A stretch of DNA of 64,000 nucleotides, taken from NCBI GenBank assembly GCA_040398845.1, contig JBBATH010000006.1, positions 158,451 through 222,450 of the forward strand. The letters run 5' to 3'. Source of the DNA: WLND01 sp040398845. GTDB taxonomy: Bacteria > Actinomycetota > Actinomycetes > S36-B12. The first letter of the stretch is position 1; the number at the start of each line of letters is the position of its first letter. The notes beneath the pieces were generated by a model that did no database searches, was not told the origin of the DNA, and saw nothing but the letters and a program-made list of their open reading frames with translations. Position numbers and translations under genes: made by a program. This document shows, in pieces, positions 8,678-16,835 of this stretch.

Positions 8678-9973
8678 TTAGAACATCGCCTGATCGACAC
8701 TGTTGTTTGAGGTCGAACTCCGGCGTGACTTGAGTCGGTCGACCGCACTTCTCACGACGAAGCCGCTCACCGCACCGATGATGGCGAAGGGGGCGATGGC
8801 CGCGCCAGCGACACCGATGAGGAGCATTGCCAAAAGCGCAGAGGTGAACGGGAGCCGTGTCATGACGGTGGCAGCCGCGGCGATGCCGACCGCAGCCATC
8901 GCACTGATGGACAGGTCGGTGAGGAGAAGGGCGGCGAGTCCTCCGCAGGCAACCCCGATAAAGGTGGCAGGGAAGATCGGCCCGCCACGGAAGCCGGAGC
9001 CGAGGGCGACCCCGTAGACGACGAGTTTGCCGATGATGATGACAAGGAGTGTGGTGAGACTCGTCTCGGTGATGAGCGACGCCATGCCCGTCTGGCCGGA
9101 GAACAGAATTTGGTCGACCTCGATGTCGAACCACGTAAACGCCGAAACTGCGATCGCCGAGGTGATGATCGCGGCGAGGATGATGGTGGCTGCGGGTCGC
9201 CGCTGGCCAAGAAGCGACGCTCGTTCGCCGATCTCGCGCGCCATGCAGGTGGCGATGCTCACAACAATGGCGAGGACGAGTCCGGCGACGAGATCACCCG
9301 GCTGAATGGATGGATAGTCGGGGAGCCCGGGGACGCTGAGCCCGTGCGTGCCGATGCCGGCCCATGCGCCCCATCCGATTTGCGTGAGATAACCGGCGCC
9401 GAGGGCGACGAAGGCTGGCAGCAGGATCACCTTCGGTGCGAGGCCCATTGCCGCGAACTCGAGGATCATGAAGGCGGTGACAAAGGGGTTGCCGAAGATG
9501 GTGCCGATGGCCGCGACGCCTCCGAGGAACATGGCCATGCTGACAACATTCGGCTGGGCCCTGCGCATGAGAAGAGCTGCCGCCGTCGAACCGACGACGA
9601 TGAGCGGTCCTTCCGGGCCAAGCGAGGCGCCGAAGATGAGTGTCGCGACCGCGGCGAGCAGAACCGATGGCACGGTCCGGACCGGATCGTTGAAGTGGAA
9701 GCCGGTGAGCGGGCCCTCACCGGTGTGTCCCGGCAGGCGCTGGGCGGCGATGATGAGCAGCGCCGAGAGCAAGAGACCGCCGGTGATCCACCAAGCAGGC
9801 GCGGCATCCCAGCCGAAGGCCTGCGGCAGATCGGAGAAGAAAAGTATCTGCCCCTCCTCGATGAGCCACAGGAAGAGGGTGGCAAGGCTGGCACCTAGGA
9901 GGCCGATGACAATCGCGAGGGCCAGCGCCTTGATCGGCAGGGACTCCGGGGGCTCAGCGGGAATCGCGCTCAT
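8678..9973 (-). CDS. ClC-family chloride/anion channel or antiporter
   Basis: 431 aa, about 10-11 hydrophobic segments. The core ClC elements are visible: GASLGPEGPLIVVG with the gating Glu, and GSGFRGGPIFPATFIG, the GxFxP anion-site motif. The first anion-binding motif, normally GSGIP, appears only as GHTGEGP, and the internal GNPFVTAFMILEF has a Glu where transporters place the proton-glutamate region. It moves Cl- or another anion across the membrane; whether it is a channel or a H+-coupled exchanger cannot be told from sequence. No CBS domains. It converges with the YceI-like gene with 9 bp between the stops. Confidence 0.9.
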   Translation of the reverse strand: MSAIPAEPPESLPIKALALAIVIGLLGASLATLFLWLIEEGQILFFSDLPQAFGWDAAPAWWITGGLLLSALLIIAAQRLPGHTGEGPLTGFHFNDPVRTVPSVLLAAVATLIFGASLGPEGPLIVVGSTAAALLMRRAQPNVVSMAMFLGGVAAIGTIFGNPFVTAFMILEFAAMGLAPKVILLPAFVALGAGYLTQIGWGAWAGIGTHGLSVPGLPDYPSIQPGDLVAGLVLAIVVSIATCMAREIGERASLLGQRRPAATIILAAIITSAIAVSAFTWFDIEVDQILFSGQTGMASLITETSLTTLLVIIIGKLVVYGVALGSGFRGGPIFPATFIGVACGGLAALLLTDLSISAMAAVGIAAAATVMTRLPFTSALLAMLLIGVAGAAIAPFAIIGAVSGFVVRSAVDRLKSRRSSTSNNSVDQAMF

Positions 9974-10008
9974 GCGGGCATCATTCCGTACTCCTGCAGG
10001 GACATCAT

Positions 10009-10386
10009 TTATTCAGCGTGAATGTGGACCCGAATCCAACCACTGATTTCAGACACCTCAACTTCCCCCCTAGCAATCTGAAGAACCAGCTCCTCGGCCT
10101 CGTCAACGGAGTACGTGAGTGACACCGCGTTCATAAGCAAGAAGACCTTCATGCCAGCCCAGGCAAGACGCTTGTTCCCGTCAACGAGTGCGTGGTTACG
10201 AGCGAGGGAATGCATGAGAGCAGCCGCCTGATCGAACAGGTCTGGGTATGCGAAATCTCCAAAAACAGTCGCCTGTGGTCGTGCGCATGCAGACTCGAGT
10301 AACCCGAGGTCTCGAATTTGGACCTCTGGTAGCACCCCACGGGCGATTTCTAGGAGATCCTCAAGGTTCAGGAAATCCGTTGCCAT
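10009..10386 (-). CDS. doc: Doc-type Fic-fold toxin
   Basis: 125 aa with the Doc/Fic catalytic loop HALVDGNKR at residues 65-73 (His65, Asp69, Asn71, Lys72, Arg73); Leu replaces the usual Phe at the third position. The N-terminal LLESACARPQATVFG is also characteristic of Doc. Doc kinases phosphorylate EF-Tu and stop translation. The gene follows its antitoxin by 2 bp. It appears intact, unlike several other TA genes in this window. Confidence 0.9.
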   Translation of the reverse strand: MATDFLNLEDLLEIARGVLPEVQIRDLGLLESACARPQATVFGDFAYPDLFDQAAALMHSLARNHALVDGNKRLAWAGMKVFLLMNAVSLTYSVDEAEELVLQIARGEVEVSEISGWIRVHIHAE

Positions 10387-10388
10387 GG

Positions 10389-10586
10389 CTACTTGCTGAG
10401 GCGATCTAGGAGTTCGACATCATCCGTAGACACTGCGTTGATAGCCAGAGCGAGCCGGGTGGAGCGATCCGAGATGTAGGCGGAAATGGCGCCCCTGGCC
10501 ACATCCTGCATCGACCGATTCTCAAGTGCTGCTCGAGCGCGTAATGCACTCACTTCCTCGTCACTGAGACGTAGCGTCATGGCCAT
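10389..10586 (-). CDS. ribbon-helix-helix antitoxin of the Doc pair
   Basis: 65 aa from the ATG at 10586. MTLRLSDEEVSALRARAALE followed by SMQDVARGAISAYI is a MetJ/Arc-type ribbon-helix-helix; the C-terminal tail with VELLDRLSK would bind the toxin. Doc is more often paired with Phd-fold antitoxins, but RHH/Doc pairs are frequent in Actinobacteria. An upstream ATG at 10613 would add nine residues before the RHH strand and is less likely. RHH dimers normally autoregulate the operon. Confidence 0.85.
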   Translation of the reverse strand: MAMTLRLSDEEVSALRARAALENRSMQDVARGAISAYISDRSTRLALAINAVSTDDVELLDRLSK

Positions 10587-10679
10587 GACGTGAAGATACC
10601 ATGGCGATACCAAGTTTGGACCGTGCGCACTTTCGGGGAGGTGCTCCGGGTCAGCAGGGCACGCCGATGGCAGGGACGG

Positions 10680-12335
10680 TCAGGTTTCCCAGCTTCCGCT
10701 GTGGATGTCGTCTGCATCGATGATGCGGTAGGAGTATCCCTGCTCGGCGAGGAACCGCTGCCGATGCTGCGCGAAATCCGCGTCGACCGTGTCACGGGTG
10801 ACGATGGAGTAGAAGTGGGCGGTTCGGCCATCAGTCTTTGGACGCAGGATCCGCCCAAGGCGCTGCGCCTCCTCCTGGCGCGAGCCGAAGGTACCGCTCA
10901 CCTGGATGGCAACCGAGGCCTCCGGCAGGTCGACGCTGAAGTTGGCGACCTTGCTCACGACGAGCACACGCAGGCGCCCCTCGCGGAAGTCGCCGAAGAG
11001 GCGCTCGCGCTCCTTCACCGACGAGGCCCCGGTGATGACGGGGGCATCGAGCTGCTCGCCGAGCTCGGCCAGCTGATCGAGGTACTGGCCGATGACGAGC
11101 ACCTGATCGGCGGCATGCTTCTCGGCAATCTGTTGAACGATCGCGATCTTCTGCGGTGCGGATGCTGCGAGCCGGTAGCGGTCCTCCGGTTCGGCCATCG
11201 CATAGGTCATCCGGTCCGAATCGGGGAGCGTGACGCGGACCTCGACGCAATCTGCCGGGGCAATGTAGCCCTGGTTCTCGATGTCCTTCCACGGGGCGTC
11301 GTAGCGCTTGGGTCCGATGAGGCTGAAGACGTCGCTCTCCTGGCCGTCCTCGCGAACGAGCGTGGCCGTCAGGCCGAGGCGTCGACGGCTTTGGATATCT
11401 GCAGTGAAACGGAAGATGGGAGCCGGAAGCAGGTGGACCTCGTCGTAGATGATGAGGCCCCAGTCCCGGGAGTCGAAGACCTCAAGGTGGGGGTAGATGC
11501 CCTGCCGTTTCGTCGTCATCACCTGATACGTCGCGATGGTGACCGGACGGATCTCCTTCTTGGCGCCCGAGTACTCCCCAATCTCGTCGGCGGTCAAGGT
11601 GGTGCGGCGCAGGAGCTCGTCGCGCCATTGCCGGGCAGCGACGGTGTTCGTGACGAGGATGAGGGTTGTTGCCTGCGCGAGGGCCATGGCGAGGGCGCCG
11701 ACGATGGTCTTGCCGGCGCCGCACGGGAGCACGACGACGCCAGAGCCGCCGTGCCAAAAGCCCTCCGCAGCCTCGGTCTGGTAGGGCCGGGGCTGCCAGG
11801 TGTCGGCATTGAGGCCGATCGCATGCCGCTCGCCATCGACGTAGCCAGCGACGTCCTCGGCGGGCCAACCGAGCTTCACGAGCGCCTGCTTGAGGTGCCC
11901 GCGCTCGCTCGGGTGCACGATGATCGTCGTGGCGTCAACCCTGGCCCCGAGCAGGGGGGCCACCTTCTTGCTGCGCAGCACCTCCTCGAGGACGGCCTCG
12001 TCGAGGGCCTGGAGGACGAGTCCGTGGACGGGATGATTGTTCACCTGCAGGCGGCCGTAGCGAGACATCGTCTCGGCGACGTCGACGAGGAGCGCATGGG
12101 GGACGGCGTACCTCGAGTAGCGAATGAGGGTGTCGATCACCTGCTCCGCATCGTGCCCGGCTGCCCGGGCATTCCACAGCCCGAGCGGGGTGAGCCGATA
12201 GGTGTGAATGTGCTCGGGGGCTCGCTCAAGCTCCGCGAAGGGGGCGATCGCCTGCCGACAGGCAGGTGCGAGCGCATGGTCGACCTCGAGCAGAAGGGTC
12301 TTGTCGCTCTGCACGATGAGCGGGCCGTCAGCCAC
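10680..12335 (-). CDS. xpb: XPB-type DNA helicase
   Basis: 551 aa SF2 helicase. An N-terminal XPB helicase-associated domain (about 1-175) precedes the two RecA-like lobes: Q motif region RPYQTEAAEGF (183-193), Walker A CGAGKT (205-210), DEVH box (298-301), GLTATLVRED with the XPB-specific RED motif (321-330), and lobe 2 motif VI QEEAQRLGRILRPK. It unwinds DNA 3'-5' and is thought to act in nucleotide excision repair or in transcription. In mycobacteria the homologue (Rv0861c) sits beside the helicase-associated protein Rv0862c; here that partner is 4.5 kb away with metabolic and TA genes between them. Confidence 0.95.
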   Translation of the reverse strand: MADGPLIVQSDKTLLLEVDHALAPACRQAIAPFAELERAPEHIHTYRLTPLGLWNARAAGHDAEQVIDTLIRYSRYAVPHALLVDVAETMSRYGRLQVNNHPVHGLVLQALDEAVLEEVLRSKKVAPLLGARVDATTIIVHPSERGHLKQALVKLGWPAEDVAGYVDGERHAIGLNADTWQPRPYQTEAAEGFWHGGSGVVVLPCGAGKTIVGALAMALAQATTLILVTNTVAARQWRDELLRRTTLTADEIGEYSGAKKEIRPVTIATYQVMTTKRQGIYPHLEVFDSRDWGLIIYDEVHLLPAPIFRFTADIQSRRRLGLTATLVREDGQESDVFSLIGPKRYDAPWKDIENQGYIAPADCVEVRVTLPDSDRMTYAMAEPEDRYRLAASAPQKIAIVQQIAEKHAADQVLVIGQYLDQLAELGEQLDAPVITGASSVKERERLFGDFREGRLRVLVVSKVANFSVDLPEASVAIQVSGTFGSRQEEAQRLGRILRPKTDGRTAHFYSIVTRDTVDADFAQHRQRFLAEQGYSYRIIDADDIHSGSWET

Positions 12336-12347
12336 GTTGAATCCTCA

Positions 12348-13454
12348 CTAGTCGCTGGGCCTTTCATCAAGGAGCCGTTGAATGAGCGCTGCAGCCAGCG
12401 CCGTCCTTGGCGCGAGGTCTGTGACCGACGCCCACTCATGATCTGCATGGGCACCATCACCCACCGCACCTAGGCCGTCGAGGGTGGCAACGCCGGCGGC
12501 GGCCGTGAGATTCCCGTCGCTCGCGCCGCCGACCGATGCCTGGCCCAAAGGAAGCAGCCCCAGCGCTCCCGCGCACTCTCCCGCGAGCATGAATAGGCGC
12601 TCAGATGATGACGCCTCCATGGCAGGCCGGTCGATGCCGCCGTCAAGGATGATGCTGCCCTCAAGGGGGGCCCAGCCTCGAACGGATGCATCGACGCGCT
12701 GCTGCTCCGCGGCGGTCCACGCCCGGACGTCGATCGTGAGGTTCGCCTGCGCCGGAACAGTATTTGCGGTGGTACCAGCGGTAAGCACGGTGGGCGTAAC
12801 TGTGGTGCCGGCCGCGGGGTCGGCCCAGTCCAAGGTGGCGATTGACAGCCGTGCGGCTGCGAGCAGTGCGTTGATTCCCCGTTCCGGGTCGAGCCCAGCG
12901 TGTGCCGCCCGACCGGTGAGCTCGGCCCGGTACCAGGAGGTCCCCTTGCGGCTGGTCTTGAGTGAGCGGTCCAGCGAGGGCTCGAAGACGAGCACGGCCC
13001 TGGCCTTGGTGATCGCCCGGCTGATGATCGTTCGTGAGCAGTGGGACCCGGTCTCCTCGTCGGTGGTGAGGAGTAAGCCCACACCGTCATCCGGTCCGAG
13101 GTTGAGCAGCCCGATCGCGGCCATGGCCTGCACGACGCCAGCCTTCATGTCGAACACCCCCGGCCCCGTCATGCGTGAGGCATCGCACGTCCAAGGGAGG
13201 CGCTCGAGGGTCCCGAGCGGCCAGACCGTGTCGAGGTGCCCGAGGAGGAGCACCTCGGGATGCTCCGGTCCCCAGCGGAGCACCGGCCTTCCCTCATGCT
13301 CCTCGATGCTAGCGGGCGACGTCACCCAGTGCCCGCAGACCTCGTGGGCGGCCGACACTGCCATCGCACAGGCGTCGATGTCGGCGGTGGGGGACTCGAC
13401 GCAGACAAGGGTGCGCACACTCTCAACGAGCGAATCGGTGTCCGGTGCGGTCAT
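12348..13454 (-). CDS. M20-family amidohydrolase (probable N-succinyl-amino-acid desuccinylase)
   Basis: 368 aa M20 metallopeptidase. The metal-binding signature LLGHLDTVWPLG (His, Asp), the second-site GPGVFDMKAGVVQAM and the catalytic DEETGS are all present, as is the central dimerisation domain around GRAAHAG. M20 enzymes remove acyl groups or peptide bonds with two zinc ions. Its divergent neighbours are a COG3375-type GNAT and an enolase-superfamily racemase, the set described in Geobacillus for irreversible D- to L-amino-acid conversion through N-succinyl intermediates, where the M20 enzyme removes succinate from the L-isomer. The substrate assignment is inference from context. Confidence 0.85.
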   Translation of the reverse strand: MTAPDTDSLVESVRTLVCVESPTADIDACAMAVSAAHEVCGHWVTSPASIEEHEGRPVLRWGPEHPEVLLLGHLDTVWPLGTLERLPWTCDASRMTGPGVFDMKAGVVQAMAAIGLLNLGPDDGVGLLLTTDEETGSHCSRTIISRAITKARAVLVFEPSLDRSLKTSRKGTSWYRAELTGRAAHAGLDPERGINALLAAARLSIATLDWADPAAGTTVTPTVLTAGTTANTVPAQANLTIDVRAWTAAEQQRVDASVRGWAPLEGSIILDGGIDRPAMEASSSERLFMLAGECAGALGLLPLGQASVGGASDGNLTAAAGVATLDGLGAVGDGAHADHEWASVTDLAPRTALAAALIQRLLDERPSD

Positions 13455-13517
13455 GCGGTTCTCCTCACGCGTGGTCGGGGGACAGTCGTTGTCGGTGTGG
13501 TGCTCTACGGTTCAGGA

Positions 13518-14327
13518 ATGACGAACGACGCGGCACGTGCCGCGCTTGATGTCGCGCAGGCGCGAGCCGGCGTCACCGTCCGTTCCCTGACTGACCTTAG
13601 TGAACTCTCAGATGCCCGCGAGATCTTCGACACCGTGTGGCCGTCGGTTGCAGGTGGCTCGCAGGTGCAGGCGAACCTCCTTCGGGCCATCGTGCATGCC
13701 GGTGGCTACGCATCCGCGGCCTACGCCGGCGATAGGCCGGTCGCCGCGGCGTTCGGGTTCTGCGGCCGACACCGTGGCGCCGATGGTGCCTGGCACGACC
13801 TGCTCCACTCGCACATGGCGGCGGTTCTCGATGAAGTCCGTGACCGCCACATCGGCACCACCCTGAAGCTGCATCAGCGGCTCTGGGCACTCGAGCAGTC
13901 AATCCCGGTCATCACCTGGACCTTCGACCCACTCGTGCGTCGCAATGCGCGGATGAACCTGATCAAGCTCGGGGTCGAGGTCCGCGGATACGAGGTCAAC
14001 TTCTATGGAGATATGGACGACGCCCTGAACTCAGGTGATCCCTCGGACCGGGTGTTCGCGTGGTGGGTGGTCGCGTCCGACCGCGCCGAGCAGGCCGCGC
14101 GCGGGGGGCTCGAACCGCTGAGCGATATCGAGATTGAGTCGAGCGACCGCCGGTTCGTTGTTGAACTTCCAGACGACATCGTGACGTTGCGCTCAAGTGA
14201 CCCGGATGCCGCACTCCGCTGGCGACTGCGCGTGCGCGACAGGCTCACGAGCGCCTTCGACGAGGGATCCGTCATCATCGGCACGGATTCGGCCGGCAAC
14301 TACGTTCTCGAAAGGCATCTTCCGTGA
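13518..14327 (+). CDS. GNAT acyltransferase (COG3375 type; probable N-succinyltransferase)
   Basis: 269 aa. The sequence has the features of the large GNATs of COG3375: ARAGVTVRSLTDLSEL, a SAAYAGDRPVAAAFGFCG strand, LLHSHMAAVLDEVRDRHIGT as the acyl-CoA-binding region, and WTFDPLVRRNARMNLIKLGV. Homologues next to N-succinylamino-acid racemases transfer succinyl from succinyl-CoA to D-amino acids. It overlaps the racemase gene by 4 bp, so the two are translationally coupled. AGGA lies just upstream of the ATG at 13518; longer in-frame extensions toward 13236 run antisense through the M20 gene and are rejected. Confidence 0.85.
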   Translation: MTNDAARAALDVAQARAGVTVRSLTDLSELSDAREIFDTVWPSVAGGSQVQANLLRAIVHAGGYASAAYAGDRPVAAAFGFCGRHRGADGAWHDLLHSHMAAVLDEVRDRHIGTTLKLHQRLWALEQSIPVITWTFDPLVRRNARMNLIKLGVEVRGYEVNFYGDMDDALNSGDPSDRVFAWWVVASDRAEQAARGGLEPLSDIEIESSDRRFVVELPDDIVTLRSSDPDAALRWRLRVRDRLTSAFDEGSVIIGTDSAGNYVLERHLP

Positions 14328-15448
14328 CCATCGACCTCCTTCGCCTCCACCGGCTCAATATCTCCCTCGTACGTCCATTCCGGACGAGCTTCGGCACTGA
14401 ACGCGTGCGCGACCTTGTTCTCGTCGAGGCCGTGAGCAGTGACGGTGTCCACGGCTGGGGCGAATGCGTGACGATGTCGTGGCCCGGCTACTCGGCCGAA
14501 TACACCGACGGCGCCATCGAGGTGATGCAACGGCACCTCGTACCGACACTGCGTGATCTACCAATGGGTGCCGATCCGCAGGCCGTTCGCGAGGCGCTTG
14601 ACGTCGTCCGGGGTCATCCGATGGCGAAGAGCGCCCTGTCGACCGCCCTGCTCGATGCGTGGCTCCGGGCGCGCGGGGAATCGCTGGGCCGCTACCTTGG
14701 AGCGACCCGCGAGCGAATCGACTGCGGGGTCTCGGTGGGCATTCCGGCAGGCGAGAGCATCGCTTCGCTGCTCGAGGAGGTCGGCTCCTACATCGATGCC
14801 GGGTATCGCCGGATCAAGTTGAAGATCGAGCCGGGCTGGGATCACGAGCCGGTGGCTGCCGTTCGGGCTGCTTGGCCCGAGGTACCCCTGCAGGTCGATG
14901 CGAACCAGGCCTACACGCGCAGTCACGCCGGCCACCTCGCGCAGCTTGATCCCTTCGACCTCATTCTCATCGAGCAGCCGCTGCACGAGGAGGACTGGTA
15001 CGGCCACGTCATGATTTCCGAGGCATGCGCGACCCCGATCTGCCTCGACGAGTCAATCCTTTCGGTCGATTCCGCCGACTCGGCGCTGCGCTTCGGTGCC
15101 ACGTCCATCATCAACATCAAGCCAGGCCGGGTCGGTGGCTACTTGACCGCTCGGGAGATCCACGACCTCTGCCGTGATCGGGGTGTGCCGGTGTGGTGCG
15201 GGGGCATGCTTGAGACCGGCGTTGGTAGGGCTGCAAACCTCGCCCTTGCGGGCCTGCCGGGTTTCACCGTCATCGGTGACACGAGCGCCTCGAGCCGCTA
15301 TTTCGAGGTCGACGTCACCGAGCCGTTCGTGCTTGATGACGGACGGCTCGACGTGCCGACCGGCCCGGGCATCGGCGTTGATCCGCTGCCCGATGTGCTC
15401 GCTGACCTCACGGTCTGGTCCACCGAGATCAGGCTGGACCAGGGCTAG
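14324..15448 (+). CDS. o-succinylbenzoate synthase / N-succinylamino-acid racemase
   Basis: 374 aa enolase-superfamily enzyme of the muconate-lactonising group. Catalytic residues are visible: KxK at K165/K167 (RIKLKIEP), metal ligands D192 (VDANQAY), E217 (IEQPL) and D242 (CLDES), and the second base K266 (NIKPGRVGG). The same fold serves menaquinone synthesis (MenC) or racemises N-acylamino acids. No other men genes are near, and the partners are a GNAT and an M20 hydrolase, so the N-succinylamino-acid racemase role is preferred. It starts within the last codons of the GNAT gene. A dual OSBS/NSAR activity is known in the family and cannot be excluded. Confidence 0.88.
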   Translation: MTIDLLRLHRLNISLVRPFRTSFGTERVRDLVLVEAVSSDGVHGWGECVTMSWPGYSAEYTDGAIEVMQRHLVPTLRDLPMGADPQAVREALDVVRGHPMAKSALSTALLDAWLRARGESLGRYLGATRERIDCGVSVGIPAGESIASLLEEVGSYIDAGYRRIKLKIEPGWDHEPVAAVRAAWPEVPLQVDANQAYTRSHAGHLAQLDPFDLILIEQPLHEEDWYGHVMISEACATPICLDESILSVDSADSALRFGATSIINIKPGRVGGYLTAREIHDLCRDRGVPVWCGGMLETGVGRAANLALAGLPGFTVIGDTSASSRYFEVDVTEPFVLDDGRLDVPTGPGIGVDPLPDVLADLTVWSTEIRLDQG

Positions 15449-15553
15449 CCATCACAACCCGGCGCCGCTGACGCAGGGACCGCAGAACATCGCGGCAAAT
15501 GTCCGGGCGGTAGGGACTTGAAGCGGGCCAGTCGAGGACTGGCTCAGTCGCGA

Positions 15554-16531
15554 TCAGGACCTCCTCGAGAATCCGGACCTCTTGTCCAGCATGGACAGGG
15601 CCATGGTGGTGTCGCGGTAAGACAAGGTAGACGGCAGGTCGTAGGCCGGGGAAACGCGCCATTGCTCCTCACTCTAGAAGATCGAAAGGTTTTTCGCGTG
15701 CACGTCGCCGTTTCCGGTGAGCCATGCGAACACGAGTTGTCGGTAGAGATCCCGCAGCGCAACGGCGCGGGATGCGCAGAGGCTGGAGAGTCGTCCCACC
15801 ACGGTCTCAGCGCTCACGGCGTATTTGTGGGCGGGGTAGATACCGAGCACCTGGGCGCCGTCTTCGACGGCGAGCGAAACCGTCCCTCCTGCTGGGCTGG
15901 TTTCGCGGTCGAACCGTTGCACGAGGAGACCGGGCCGATCCGTGGAATCACGGACCACACTCGCGGACACGACGGGGAAGTGTGCGGCGGCGAGCCGGAT
16001 GAAGTAGTCCTCATTCGCAACAATGTGCGGGGTCTTCGGGGTGTCAAGTTTGAGGATGTACCGGCGGCCCGCGTATTGCACCGGAAGCGACAAGACTCGC
16101 GTGGACATTTTGTCCTGTACGCCGGCCAGTGCCACTGGATCGATAACGCCAGCCGCGTCGAGCAGGTCTCCGAAGGACAATTGGTCGAAATCCCGGTCGG
16201 CGACGACGAGAGGTTGCGGCTCATTGGGGACCTGTCCCACCGGGAGAATGGTGACGTCACCAACGGTGTCCGCTCCGACCGCTAGGAGCAAGGACAGGTC
16301 GTCATCGGCCGATGTCTTCACTGCCCGCCTCAGGTTCGACAGCCGCCGACCTTCCGGGAGAAGGCCGGCGAAGTACGGTGGAACGTCACCCGCAGGGGTG
16401 AACGTGGGTTCGTCGGACAGCCGTCGCAGTACTGCGGCGAGTTGGTCGCCCTTGAATACGTGTGCTTCTCGGACCGACATCAATTCGTGCAGATCGGACC
16501 GAGGATTTCTGGGAGCGCTGACGGCGCTCAC
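15554..16531 (-). pseudogene. hipA: hipA toxin kinase, interrupted by an in-frame TAG and truncated
   Basis: The reading frame from 16531 encodes a HipA-type kinase: PYFAGLLPEGRRLSNLRRAV, the VQDKMS loop, ILKLDTPKTPHIVANEDYF and the catalytic TGNGDVHAKN. It stops at a TAG at 15674-15676 right after LSIF. The same frame then continues with the conserved WRVSPAYDLPSTL, which contains the Mg-binding Asp, before a TGA at 15554-15556. The family is normally over 400 aa; here only about 325 codons remain even with readthrough. HipA phosphorylates targets such as aminoacyl-tRNA synthetases; the truncated product lacks a metal ligand and should be inactive. It overlaps hipB by 4 bp. Confidence 0.82.
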
Positions 16532-16740
16532 TCGCAGACCCGCAGGCGCGCGGACAGCTCGAGGCCGAGTACTTCAAGAACAGCTTGCACCTTGTCCAGT
16601 CGGACGGTGGCCTTGCCTTGCTCAAGACTGCGAATGAAGCGAACAGACGTGCCCGACAGTTCGGCTAACTCCTCCTGCACGAGTGCCAGGGATGCCCGCC
16701 TGGCGCGCACTTGCTCCGCTAGGCTGGTGTTCTAGGCCAT
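16528..16740 (-). pseudogene. hipB: hipB-like XRE antitoxin with a TAG at codon 3
   Basis: The ATG at 16740 has an excellent ribosome site (GGGAGG, about 7 nt upstream) but reads ATG-GCC-TAG. The same frame continues AAC-ACC-AGC-CTA-GCG-GAG-CAA-GTG and then a clean HTH_3 domain (VRARRASLALVQEELAELSG, SVRFIRSLEQGKATVRLDK). Normal HipB proteins begin with a stretch like NTSLAEQVRARR, so the codons after the stop are genuine sequence. Translation could restart at the GTG at 16710 (GGAG just upstream), giving a 60-aa protein with most of the helix-turn-helix. Whether any antitoxin is made is unclear. Confidence 0.75.
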
Positions 16741-16755
16741 GATGCCTCCCTTGAC

Positions 16756-16773
16756 CGGCATGATCATGGTTAT
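16756..16773. promoter_or_regulatory. probable HipB operator 1
   Basis: ACCGGCATGATCATGGTT, an imperfect palindrome centred on GATC, 16 bp upstream of the hipB ATG. Nearly the same sequence recurs at 16814-16831. HipB proteins bind paired palindromes in their own promoter; the assignment here is by position and similarity only. Confidence 0.5.
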
Positions 16774-16813
16774 TTGCGACTACACCGCCCCAGCAACCCA
16801 CAGAACAGGCAAA

Positions 16814-16831
16814 ACCGGCACGATCGTGCCT
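16814..16831. promoter_or_regulatory. probable HipB operator 2
   Basis: ACCGGCACGATCGTGCCT, containing a perfect 14-bp palindrome (GGCACGATCGTGCC). It aligns with the site at 16756-16773 and is offset by 58 bp. It lies just before the 3' end of the helicase-associated gene. Confidence 0.5.
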
Positions 16832-16835
16832 CTAT

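Noticed and set aside
10590..12473. Open frame of 627 codons on the plus strand opposite the XPB helicase
   Set aside because: It runs antisense through a helicase with every catalytic motif intact. Its composition (Asp, Gly, Leu, Val rich with no motif) is what a reversed high-GC coding strand produces.
13236..13517. N-terminal extension of the GNAT protein
   Set aside because: The extension lies antisense to the M20 gene; the GNAT homology begins at the ATG at 13518, which has its own AGGA.
15518..16285. 255-codon plus-strand frame
   Set aside because: Antisense to the hipA frame, whose kinase motifs are clear; no independent support.
15554..16740. Genome-wide reassignment of TAG as a sense codon to explain hipBA
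   Set aside because: TAG ends normal genes in the same window, including groEL (3614-3616) and the solute-binding protein at 1800.
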